From contig DKGH01000077.1 of the NCBI GenBank assembly GCA_002453165.1, positions 1-15,741 on the forward strand: a stretch of 15,741 nt of DNA, read 5' to 3'. Source of the DNA: Verrucomicrobia bacterium UBA6775 (GTDB taxonomy: Bacteria > Verrucomicrobiota > Verrucomicrobiia > Limisphaerales > UBA1096). The notes beneath the pieces are model-generated. The model did no database searches. It saw only the letters and a list, made by a program, of their open reading frames with translations, and was not told the DNA's origin. A program made the position numbers and the translations under genes. This document shows positions 1-6,501 of this stretch, one piece after another; position 1 is the stretch's first letter; the number at the start of each line of letters is the position of its first letter.

Positions 1-746
1 TCCATCAACGGCTCAATCTTGTCGATGGGGTAAAGCTTCGCATAGTGCGCCGGCGCAACATACGGGGTATGCGGCCGGAAGAAGCCCATCGCGAGGAAGA
101 ACGGCTTGCCGGTTTTGTCCGGATGATGATCTTTCATTATCCGGATGGCATCGAGGGCGCCCCTGCCATCTGTGTGATCCTCGTCCTTCCCGTCGATAAT
201 GCGCCACGAGATGGTGCCGCCGTACTTGCCCTCGACGAGTGTCGAGATCGGCTCCAGCTCGGTGCGGTCGATGCCGATCGGGTTGGCCACCTTGTTCCAC
301 GATGCGGGATCGTCCTCCCCCGAGGTGCCAATCTGCAAAGGAACGCCGTAGTGGTAAATCTTTCCAACGCGCGCAGCGAAGTAGCCGTTGTTCATGAAGT
401 GCTGAGAAAGAGTTGGCAGATCGGAGTGGCGATTGCGAAACACGCCGGCGTTGGAGAGCACACCGGTTTGCTCCGGATAGAGGCCGGTCATGAATGACGA
501 GCGGCTTGGGTTGCAGACCGGGTACTGGCAGTAGGCGCGATCGAACTGCACGCCGCGCTTGGCCAAGCGGTCGATGTTGGGCGACTTGACGAGCGAATGC
601 CCGTAGCAGCCTAGGTCATTGTTGAGGTCATCGACCGCGATGAATAGGACGTTGGGGCGCTTGGTCTCCGCCGCTTGGCCAAGCGTTATAAGTGAAAAAA
701 TTCCTAAAACAAGCTTGGACCGACAAATCCTCCAAGGCAAAATCAT
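1..746 (-). CDS. Exported sulfatase, iduronate-2-sulfatase type (N-terminal part, cut by left edge)
   Basis: Reading the minus strand from an ATG at 746 gives 248 codons open to the window edge, so the C-terminal half lies outside. Residues 1-26 look like a signal peptide (basic start, hydrophobic LVLGIFSLITLG, cleavage near QAA). PNVLFIAVDD follows at 31-40, with the metal-binding Asp pair D39/D40, then the sulfatase signature CNPSRSSFMTG, whose C78 would become formylglycine. Family knowledge: such enzymes hydrolyse sulfate esters of polysaccharides in the periplasm or outside the cell and need a formylglycine-generating enzyme. The substrate cannot be read from the sequence. The gene is divergent from the desaturase. 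Two copies of CGCTTGGCCAAGCG lie inside it, one in the signal peptide (read TLGQA) and one read as RLAKR. Confidence 0.9.
   Translation of the reverse strand, partial: MILPWRICRSKLVLGIFSLITLGQAAETKRPNVLFIAVDDLNNDLGCYGHSLVKSPNIDRLAKRGVQFDRAYCQYPVCNPSRSSFMTGLYPEQTGVLSNAGVFRNRHSDLPTLSQHFMNNGYFAARVGKIYHYGVPLQIGTSGEDDPASWNKVANPIGIDRTELEPISTLVEGKYGGTISWRIIDGKDEDHTDGRGALDAIRIMKDHHPDKTGKPFFLAMGFFRPHTPYVAPAHYAKLYPIDKIEPLM
556..569. repeat. Perfect 14-bp palindrome CGCTTGGCCAAGCG, in sulfatase gene
   Basis: Perfect self-complementary 14-mer, one member of the dispersed TTGGCCAA family. In the sulfatase frame it encodes RLAKR. Confidence 0.9.
672..685. repeat. Perfect 14-bp palindrome CGCTTGGCCAAGCG, in sulfatase signal peptide
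   Basis: Second copy in the sulfatase gene, only 102 bp from the first and in a different reading frame relative to the gene. It encodes TLGQA in the signal-peptide region. Confidence 0.9.
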
Positions 747-893
747 GTGCAAAATTTAACCTTCATACACCGCCATTAAAAGCCCTTCCGGATCCGACGA
801 AAAAAACACAAAAAATGAGTTGCCATCCCGTGAATGCGGTCTAAGTTCCTCGCGTTTGCGGCTTTAAGCCCGGGGCCGCGTTTTCTTACAGAT

Positions 894-2057
894 ATGAATT
901 TTGCCCACTCTCTGCGCAACATCCGGTGGATGAACAGCGCATTTCTGATTGGCACCCTCTTAACCGCGATCATCGGTCTACCCCTTTTTGTATACCATTA
1001 CGGGGGACAGATAAACTGGTGGTTGCACGGGGGGCTGTTCGTCGGGATGTTCATCGCCTCCGGCATCAGTATCACGCTGGGCTATCATAGACTGTTCTCA
1101 CACAACTCGTTTAAAGCCAGATGGCCGGTACGTTTTCTGACACTTATCTTTGGTGCCACCGCCATGGAGAACTCCGCTCTTGAATGGTGTTCCGACCACC
1201 GGCGACATCACAAGCACACGGACCATGATGATGATCCTTACAGCATACAACGCGGCTTCTTTTTTGCTCATATGGGATGGATCATGCAACGGCCAATCGG
1301 TGGAGAGGTTCCCTTAACAAATGTAAAAGATCTGAAACGAGACCCACTAGTGCGTTTCCAACACAAGTGGTGGGTGGTGATCGGTCTGGTCGTCGGCTTT
1401 GGACTTCCTTCACTCATCGGTTATCTCGTTGAGGGAAGTATTGGCGCGCTGGCAGGCCTGTTGATCGGTGGCGTGACCCGACTGGTCGCCGTGCATCACA
1501 TGACCTTTTTCATTAACAGCCTCTGTCACACACTTGGCAACCAGCCTTACTCCGCACGGTGCTCGGCACGCGACAGTTGGCTGATGGCGCTGTTCACCTT
1601 TGGCGAGGGGTATCACAACTTTCACCACGAGTTTCAGCACGACTACCGCAACGGCGTAAAGCCATGGCAGTTCGACCCCACCAAGTGGACCATTCGTGTG
1701 CTTGAAAAACTCGGCCTCGCCTCGAACCTACGCCGTGTTCCTGACGAAGCCATCGCCATGGCGGAAATTCGCGAAAAACAACGCTGCTTGGCACTGCGTC
1801 TCGAGAATCACGAGGAGACCATCTGCGAGAAGGCGCAGAAACTTTTTACCGAGGCACAGGAGGAACTCCACGCCGCGCATGAGGCTTGGGAAGAAGCCAC
1901 CCAGAACCACATGAAAGCGCTGCGCCATAAGATTGAAGCCACCCGGGAACAATTGATCGAACTTCAACACAGGGTAGAACAATCCGTTGAGGACTTGCGC
2001 CGGGCCATCAACGATTGGCACGACGCCCACCGTGGACTCGCGCTTAAGCTCGCCTGA
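894..2057 (+). CDS. Membrane acyl-CoA (delta-9 type) fatty acid desaturase with coiled-coil tail
   Basis: A 387-residue integral membrane di-iron desaturase that would put a cis double bond into fatty acyl chains. All three histidine boxes are present: HRLFSH (H65-H70), HRRHH (H102-H106) and HNFHH (H241-H245), with extra conserved-looking HH201-202 and NSLCHTLG. Hydrophobic spans lie at about 15-35, 43-63, 79-90 and 160-200. From about residue 288 the protein becomes a charged helical tail (repeated E/K/R/H/L heptads) of about 100 residues with coiled-coil character; it resembles the long tails of some proteobacterial desaturases but no partner is evident. The ATG at 894 was chosen because the fold begins there; an upstream in-frame ATG at 834 would add 20 residues. 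Neither start has a Shine-Dalgarno. A strong terminator follows at 2085-2120. Confidence 0.9.
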   Translation: MNFAHSLRNIRWMNSAFLIGTLLTAIIGLPLFVYHYGGQINWWLHGGLFVGMFIASGISITLGYHRLFSHNSFKARWPVRFLTLIFGATAMENSALEWCSDHRRHHKHTDHDDDPYSIQRGFFFAHMGWIMQRPIGGEVPLTNVKDLKRDPLVRFQHKWWVVIGLVVGFGLPSLIGYLVEGSIGALAGLLIGGVTRLVAVHHMTFFINSLCHTLGNQPYSARCSARDSWLMALFTFGEGYHNFHHEFQHDYRNGVKPWQFDPTKWTIRVLEKLGLASNLRRVPDEAIAMAEIREKQRCLALRLENHEETICEKAQKLFTEAQEELHAAHEAWEEATQNHMKALRHKIEATREQLIELQHRVEQSVEDLRRAINDWHDAHRGLALKLA

Positions 2058-2084
2058 GCAAGCGCCTGGCCAACCCAATTTTCG

Positions 2085-2120
2085 ACCCCGCCAACGGAGA
2101 CCACGGCGGGGTTTTTCTTT
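2085..2120 (+). terminator. Rho-independent terminator after the desaturase
   Basis: Perfect 8-bp GC-rich stem (ACCCCGCC at 2085-2092, GGCGGGGT at 2105-2112), 12-nt loop, then a T-rich run to 2120. It lies 28 bp after the desaturase stop, so it should end that transcript and separate it from the next operon. Confidence 0.85.
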
Positions 2121-2191
2121 ATGCCGAGCCAAGCGCAACATCAGGTTTGCCAGCGCCCCGCCCTTCCGTCACCATCCTCCCAGACCGTTTC

Positions 2192-3250
2192 ATGAAAATT
2201 AAATCTCTCCTCAATACCGTTGCAGCTGCCACCGCGCTACTTGTCACCGGCACCTCCTTGGCCAAGGACTTAAAGACGCTTGATGTTTACTGGGTCGACG
2301 TCGAGGGTGGCGGAGGCACGTTGATCGTCACGCCCGCCGGCGAGTCGATCCTCATCGACACCGGCATGCCGGGCGGCCGCGATCCCGGGCGCCTCCACGA
2401 GGCAGCAACCAAGGTGGCCGGCGTGAAACAGATCGATCACCTGATCACCACGCATTTTCACATCGACCACTTCGGCGGCGCAGCTGAGTTGTCACAAAAA
2501 ATGCCGATCCGGAATGTCTGGGACAATGGCATCCCGGTACGCGACCCGGACGGCAGAGCCAATTCCACGTTCCTTCTGCGCATCAAGCCGTACCGAAATA
2601 TGAAAGTTGGCAAGCGACATGTCATGAAACCTGGTACGCTGCTGCCGCTCAAACAAGTGCCCGGCCAGCCGGAAATGCGTATCCGTTGCGTCGCCGCCAT
2701 GAAAAAATTCGTCGATGCCCCAAAGGGCACCCCGCGCAACCCACTGACTGACAAGGTCAAGTGGATCAAGGAGGACACGACCGACAATTCCAACAGCATC
2801 GCCGTGATGGTGGAGCTGGGCGACTTTCGTTTTTGGGACGGCGGCGACCTCACGCAAAACACCGAGGCACGGCTGGTCACCCCGGTCAACCGCGTCGGCA
2901 CTGTGGACGTGTATCAGGTGAATCATCACGGGCTGGACTACAGCAACAACGCCGTGTTCATCCAGAGCCTCGCGCCGACCGTGTCGGTAATGAACAACGG
3001 CGTGACCAAGGGCTGCGGTGCGTCGTCGTTCACCGCACTCAAGAGCGCGAACCTCAAGGCGATGTATCAGGTGCACAAAAATCTCCGCGCCGACATTGAA
3101 AATAACACTGAGGATGCGTTCATCGCGAATCTCACCAAAAACTGTGACGCACATCACATTCACATGTCCGTTGCGCCGGATGCCAAATCCTACTCCATCA
3201 ACATTCCCGACCGGGGCCACAGTCGTACGTTCAAGACTCGCAAAAAATAA
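2192..3250 (+). CDS. Exported metallo-beta-lactamase-fold hydrolase (ComEC-C-terminal-like)
   Basis: A 352-residue protein with an N-terminal signal peptide (MKIKSLLNTVAAATALLVTG, cleavage near residue 24), so it probably acts in the periplasm. The MBL metal motif is HFHIDH (H88, H90, D92, H93), preceded by VDVEGGGGTLIVTPAGES and the ILIDTG strand; WDGGDLT and VNHHG further on supply the later metal-binding Asp and His. This arrangement resembles the hydrolase domain at the end of ComEC and free-standing ComEC-like proteins, though no membrane channel is fused. Substrate unknown; phosphodiester or lactone-type substrates are typical of the superfamily. The ATG at 2192 was chosen over an in-frame ATG at 2147 because it starts exactly at the signal peptide. 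The next gene begins 24 bp after the stop, suggesting co-transcription. Confidence 0.85.
   Translation: MKIKSLLNTVAAATALLVTGTSLAKDLKTLDVYWVDVEGGGGTLIVTPAGESILIDTGMPGGRDPGRLHEAATKVAGVKQIDHLITTHFHIDHFGGAAELSQKMPIRNVWDNGIPVRDPDGRANSTFLLRIKPYRNMKVGKRHVMKPGTLLPLKQVPGQPEMRIRCVAAMKKFVDAPKGTPRNPLTDKVKWIKEDTTDNSNSIAVMVELGDFRFWDGGDLTQNTEARLVTPVNRVGTVDVYQVNHHGLDYSNNAVFIQSLAPTVSVMNNGVTKGCGASSFTALKSANLKAMYQVHKNLRADIENNTEDAFIANLTKNCDAHHIHMSVAPDAKSYSINIPDRGHSRTFKTRKK
2255..2268. repeat. 14-bp palindrome variant TCCTTGGCCAAGGA
   Basis: Perfect palindrome with the common TTGGCCAA core but different flanks. It sits at the end of the hydrolase signal peptide (read SLAKD). Confidence 0.75.
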
Positions 3251-3274
3251 ACCGGCGCTCGACTGCCGGACTCC

Positions 3275-4444
3275 ATGATTCATCTCGATCACCTCACCAC
3301 GACCCCACCTCTCGCCGAGGTGATCGACGCCATGCGGCCCTGGCATGAGGGACGATTCGGGGCAGCCGGTTCTCTTCACCAGCTTGGCCTCGAGGCAAGG
3401 GACGCGCTGGACGAGGCCCGCTCGCGCTTGGCCAAGCTAGTCAACGCCACCGATCCGGAGGAAATTATTTTTACATCCAACGGCACGGAGGCGGTCAATC
3501 TTGCTGTAAAGGGGGCCGCCTTGGCCAACCGACGATTTGGCAAGCACATCGTCACCACACAGATCGAACATCCCGCCGTGTTAGGTTCCATCGCTTGGCT
3601 TGGAGAGCAGGGCTTTGAGTGCACTCAGTTGTCAGTGGATTACCAAGGGCGTATTGATCCTGTAGCGCTTGGCCAAGCGCTTCGCGATGACACTGCGCTC
3701 GTCTGCCTGCACCACGCCAGCCACGACCTCGGCTCGGTTCAACCGATCGCCGAGGCGGCCAAGCTCACGCGTGAACGGGGCATCCCTCTCTTTGTCGATG
3801 CCACGCTCAGCGGTGGCTGGCTGCCGCTGGACGTGCAGCAACTCGGAGTCGATCTGGTCGCGCTGGCACCGCATCGGTTTCATGGGCCGAAGGGTGTGGG
3901 CGTGCTATACCGGAATCGTCGTACCTTGATCGAGCCGTTGATCCACGGTGGCGTGCAGGAAAATGAACTTCGGGCCGGGACAGAGAACGTTGCCGCCATC
4001 GTCGGGGCTGGTGTCGCGGCTGAATCGGCGTTGACCAATCTTGAGCAGCTAACGAAACTCGCCAGTGAGTTGCAGCGTAAGCTGTGGACCGGAATCCGGG
4101 ATGCCGTCAAGGGAGTTCACCTCAACGGGCCGGAGCCAGGCGAACACCGACTTCCGCATCACCTGAGCCTCAGCACCGAACTAGTCGAGGGGGAGGGTCA
4201 GGCGCTGGCGATGGATCTGCAGGGGGTGGCCATCCATGCCGGGGCGGCCTGTACAACCAAGTCAATGCAGATTCCGCCCGCACTGGAGGCCATCGGGCTC
4301 GATGCCGACCTCGCTCGCGGGACTACATTGTGGGGCATTGGAGCCGGCACGTCCGAGGCAGATATCACCGGGGCGATTGAGGTTTTCGCCGATGTTACAG
4401 GCAAATTGCGGGCCATCACACCGGTCGAGGATTTATTGTCATAA
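3275..4444 (+). CDS. Cysteine desulfurase-like (class V aminotransferase fold) protein with altered PLP site
   Basis: A 389-residue NifS/IscS homologue over its full length: SNGTEAVN (PLP phosphate region), H99 in IEHPAV, VDAT with D175, GPKGVGVLYR, and C326 in HAGAACTTK, which matches the persulfide-forming loop cysteine. The residue that should carry PLP is changed: family SGHK reads APHR, so the Schiff-base lysine (K206 of E. coli IscS) is R201 (codon CGG). Other cofactor contacts also differ by alignment: H150 for IscS N155, L178 for Q183, A198 for S203, and DHLTTT for DNNATT at the N-terminus. The frame is intact, so it looks like a maintained protein, but normal desulfurase chemistry should be impaired. 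It may be a pseudoenzyme, a scaffold or a regulatory paralogue. It follows the exported hydrolase by 24 bp. Fold assignment is sure; function is not. Confidence 0.85.
   Translation: MIHLDHLTTTPPLAEVIDAMRPWHEGRFGAAGSLHQLGLEARDALDEARSRLAKLVNATDPEEIIFTSNGTEAVNLAVKGAALANRRFGKHIVTTQIEHPAVLGSIAWLGEQGFECTQLSVDYQGRIDPVALGQALRDDTALVCLHHASHDLGSVQPIAEAAKLTRERGIPLFVDATLSGGWLPLDVQQLGVDLVALAPHRFHGPKGVGVLYRNRRTLIEPLIHGGVQENELRAGTENVAAIVGAGVAAESALTNLEQLTKLASELQRKLWTGIRDAVKGVHLNGPEPGEHRLPHHLSLSTELVEGEGQALAMDLQGVAIHAGAACTTKSMQIPPALEAIGLDADLARGTTLWGIGAGTSEADITGAIEVFADVTGKLRAITPVEDLLS
3426..3437. repeat. 12-bp palindrome GCTTGGCCAAGC
   Basis: Perfect 12-mer of the dispersed family in the desulfurase-like gene, read RLAKL. 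Confidence 0.85.
3521..3528. repeat. Core octamer TTGGCCAA
   Basis: Core of the dispersed palindrome without matching flanks, in the desulfurase-like gene (read ALAN). Confidence 0.6.
3664..3681. repeat. Longest perfect palindrome, 18 bp (AGCGCTTGGCCAAGCGCT)
   Basis: Contains the 14-mer CGCTTGGCCAAGCG extended by two more complementary bases on each side. It is in the desulfurase-like gene and is read as ALGQAL. Confidence 0.9.
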
Positions 4445-4447
4445 CGA

Positions 4448-4470
4448 CCGATGGCGCTTGAACCCATCGG
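4448..4470 (+). terminator. Possible weak terminator or hairpin after the desulfurase-like gene
   Basis: Perfect 7-bp stem (CCGATGG at 4448-4454, CCATCGG at 4464-4470) with a 9-nt loop, immediately after the stop codon. T-rich stretches follow, but only from about 4483, so termination may be weak. It suggests the ferredoxin gene may have its own transcript. Confidence 0.4.
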
Positions 4471-4504
4471 GTGATTTCGCTAGTTTTCTTGTGCTTTTTT
4501 TGCC

Positions 4505-4738
4505 ATGGCTGATGTAGATAGTAAATATGAGGATAACGCTCCGGGAAAGTTTTATGTAGATGAGGAGTGTATTGATTGCGATCTTTGTCGGGAGATTGCT
4601 CCGACAATGTATCACAGAAATGATGACGGGGGGTATTCCTTTGTGGCAAAACAGCCCGAAGGTGAAGAAGAAGAAGAGCTTGCTAAAGAAGCCATGGAAG
4701 GTTGCCCTGTCGAGGCGATCGGCGACGACGGCGCCTGA
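4505..4738 (+). CDS. Single-cluster [4Fe-4S] (or [3Fe-4S]) ferredoxin
   Basis: A 77-residue acidic protein. The cluster ligands are C22, C25 and C28 (CIDCDLC) plus C67 followed by proline (GCPVEAI), the pattern of small monocluster ferredoxins; the residue between C22 and C28 is Cys rather than Asp, which favours a full [4Fe-4S] cluster. An EEEEE run at 54-58 adds to the acidity typical of electron carriers. It would carry low-potential electrons in the cytoplasm; the nearby KorAB is a natural donor, although the genes are separated by cinA and the rhodanese gene. The first half of the gene is AT-rich like korAB and unlike its immediate neighbours. No Shine-Dalgarno precedes the ATG. Its stop lies 1 base from the stop of convergent cinA. 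Confidence 0.9.
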   Translation: MADVDSKYEDNAPGKFYVDEECIDCDLCREIAPTMYHRNDDGGYSFVAKQPEGEEEEELAKEAMEGCPVEAIGDDGA

Positions 4739-4739
4739 T

Positions 4740-6005
4740 TCAGCAATCCCGCTGTATCCGTCTTCTTAGTAACTCCAGCGACTGGTTCACCGAAGCCTGC
4801 TTGAATGTCTCGCGGTTGTAGGGATGATGTTTCTTGACAGCCAACGGCCGTTCCCCGGCCGAGGCCAAGCCGAGCCAGACAGTTCCAACCGGTTTTTCCG
4901 TTGATCCCCCGCCCGGCCCCGCGATACCGGTGACTGACAACGTGTGATCCGCGCCGGTCGCCGCACGGGCTCCCTCGGCCATTTCCAATGCCACCGCCTT
5001 GCTGACTGCGCCATGTTTTTCGAGGGTGTCGTTTTTTACGTCGAGCAGTTTATGCTTTAGTTCGTTACTGTATGAAATAATGCCACCGACAAAAACCGCC
5101 GAGGCCCCAGGGATACCAGTGATATGATGCCCAAGAAATCCCCCGGTGCAGGACTCCGCAACGGCAACAGTCTCGCCCAAATCGATTAGTCGATCAACCA
5201 CCACCTTCGCGATTGACTCGCCTTCGGTACCGTAAATGTATTTCCCGAACTCTCCACGAATCAACGCCTCCGCCTCGTCGATCAATCCCGAAACGGCATC
5301 GCCGTGACCGCACAGCCGGATATCCACCTGCCCTGTCCGGGCACAAAATCCAAGATCCAGCCCTTGATCCATAAGAGGTCGCAGCCGCGTGAGCAATTGA
5401 TCCTCCACCATCGACTCGCCGATGCCCATGCTACGCAGTGTCCGGCAGTGAAACGCCGCCGCAAGCGGCAGCTCCCGCTGAATGAATGGCAGTACCTGCG
5501 CCTCGACCATCGGGCACAGCTCCCGAGGCGGCCCAGGCAGCATGACAAGCCAGGTAGGGGATCCCTCATCGTCCGCTCCCGACACATCCATTGCCAGACC
5601 GGGCGCGGTGCCGTGCTCGTTGGTGAACACGACCGCTCCCTCCGGAATTTGCGCCTGCACCAGCACTGACTCCGGCATCGGCCGAGCGCGGCGGGCGAAG
5701 AAAGAAGTGATGTGTTCCGCGATCGCCTCGTCGTGGTGAAGCGGCTTGGCCAACATACCGGAGATCCGCTCCCGCGTGATGTCGTCCGAGGTCGGGCCAA
5801 GGCCACCGGTGGTGATCACGAGGTCTGCCCTGCCAAGCGCGATCTGCACCGCCTCGCAAATCGCTTCCGCCGTATCTGGCACCGTCTCCTGTCTTGTAAG
5901 AATGTAGCCAGCGTCGGAAAGAGTCTTGCCCAACCACTGCTGGTGGGTGTTGAGGACGCGGCCAAGCAGCAGTTCCGAGCCGGTGTTGATGAGTTCGATC
6001 TCCAT
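4740..6005 (-). CDS. cinA: CinA-family protein (nicotinamide-nucleotide amidase / MoCF-fold domain)
   Basis: A 421-residue two-domain CinA. The N-terminal MoeA/MogA-like domain begins MEIELINTGSELLLG and contains TTGGLGPTSDD; the C-terminal PncC-type domain has VAVAESCTGG, a VGGIISYSN strand and TGIAGPGGG. Family role: deamidation of NMN in pyridine nucleotide recycling (C-terminal domain) and ADP-ribose pyrophosphatase activity (N-terminal domain). In some species the gene is competence- or damage-induced, which nothing here shows directly. The ATG at 6005 was chosen because it matches the family N-terminus; an in-frame GTG at 6026 would add 7 residues. Neither has a Shine-Dalgarno. It is convergent with the ferredoxin gene (1-base gap, no room for a terminator) and divergent from the rhodanese gene 94 bp away. 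Confidence 0.93.
   Translation of the reverse strand: MEIELINTGSELLLGRVLNTHQQWLGKTLSDAGYILTRQETVPDTAEAICEAVQIALGRADLVITTGGLGPTSDDITRERISGMLAKPLHHDEAIAEHITSFFARRARPMPESVLVQAQIPEGAVVFTNEHGTAPGLAMDVSGADDEGSPTWLVMLPGPPRELCPMVEAQVLPFIQRELPLAAAFHCRTLRSMGIGESMVEDQLLTRLRPLMDQGLDLGFCARTGQVDIRLCGHGDAVSGLIDEAEALIRGEFGKYIYGTEGESIAKVVVDRLIDLGETVAVAESCTGGFLGHHITGIPGASAVFVGGIISYSNELKHKLLDVKNDTLEKHGAVSKAVALEMAEGARAATGADHTLSVTGIAGPGGGSTEKPVGTVWLGLASAGERPLAVKKHHPYNRETFKQASVNQSLELLRRRIQRDC
5746..5753. repeat. Core octamer TTGGCCAA in cinA
   Basis: Core of the dispersed palindrome, extended on one flank only. On the cinA strand it is read MLAKPL. Confidence 0.6.
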
Positions 6006-6046
6006 TCGCGAACAGCCAATATCCACGCAACCGGCTTACAGGGCAA

Positions 6047-6058
6047 GCTTGGCTAAGC
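6047..6058. repeat. Degenerate palindrome GCTTGGCTAAGC between cinA and rhodanese genes
   Basis: One substitution away from GCTTGGCCAAGC. It lies in the divergent intergenic region, about 40 bp from each start codon, so it could also be a regulatory site for either gene. Confidence 0.5.
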
Positions 6059-6099
6059 GTAATGTTGACCCCAGTCCGTTGCGTCTGCACGATTTGCCC

Positions 6100-6477
6100 A
6101 TGCAACACTCCGAAGGATTCCTCGCCATCGTCAAAGCCGCACGAACAGGCGTCAGTGAGATCGACCTTAACCATGCCGCCGAGCGATTGGCCAATAATCC
6201 CGACGCGATACTTATGGACGTACGCGAGGACTGCGAATGGACGAACAGCCACGCGACCGGTGCAATTCACTTGGGAAAAGGCATTCTCGAGCGCGACATA
6301 GAGTCGGCCGTCCCGGAAAAGGACACAGAAGTGATCATGTACTGTGGGGGAGGATACCGCTCTGTGCTGACGGCGGAGGTGGCTCAGCGAATGGGCTACA
6401 CGAATGTCCACTCACTCATCGGCGGGTACAAGGCACTCGTTGCTTCCAATTGGCAGTTGGAGACTGGGGACTCATAA
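6100..6477 (+). CDS. Single-domain rhodanese-like sulfurtransferase
   Basis: A 125-residue protein with one rhodanese domain: LMDVRED (38-44), the active-site loop CGGGYRS with nucleophile C82 after VIMY, and the closing GYTNVHSLIGGYKA. The six-residue loop is intact, so sulfur transfer through a C82 persulfide is likely. Substrate and acceptor are unknown. No signal peptide is visible, hence cytoplasmic. The frame is open upstream into cinA, but the ATG at 6100 was chosen because the rhodanese fold starts there and it clears the divergent gene. The stop codon overlaps the start of the 26-bp hairpin shared with convergent korB. A cysteine-desulfurase homologue lies 1.7 kb away, but a shared sulfur pathway is only a guess. 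Confidence 0.9.
   Translation: MQHSEGFLAIVKAARTGVSEIDLNHAAERLANNPDAILMDVREDCEWTNSHATGAIHLGKGILERDIESAVPEKDTEVIMYCGGGYRSVLTAEVAQRMGYTNVHSLIGGYKALVASNWQLETGDS
6186..6195. repeat. 10-bp palindrome ATTGGCCAAT in rhodanese gene
   Basis: Core octamer with one extra matching pair; read RLANN. Confidence 0.6.
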
Positions 6478-6501
6478 CTTGACCAAGCGCTTGGCCAAGT
6501 T
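6476..6501. terminator. 26-bp inverted repeat filling the rhodanese/korB convergent gap; likely bidirectional terminator
   Basis: The centre is between 6488 and 6489. Twelve of 13 base pairs match (only 6482/6495 fails), built from CCAAGCGCTTGG (6483-6494) flanked by AACTTG and CAAGTT. A short T run (6500-6503) follows on the plus strand. It overlaps the rhodanese stop codon and touches the korB stop, so the whole intergenic region is this structure. It contains the TTGGCCAA core at 6491-6498, so the dispersed palindrome appears to have been used as a terminator. Confidence 0.65.

Noticed and set aside
2492..3379. Long open frame on the minus strand opposite the MBL hydrolase
   Set aside because: Shadow of a GC-rich gene: the plus strand has a signal peptide and the complete HxHxDH motif set; the minus frame shows no recognisable family and is His/Arg/Val-rich as expected for antisense.
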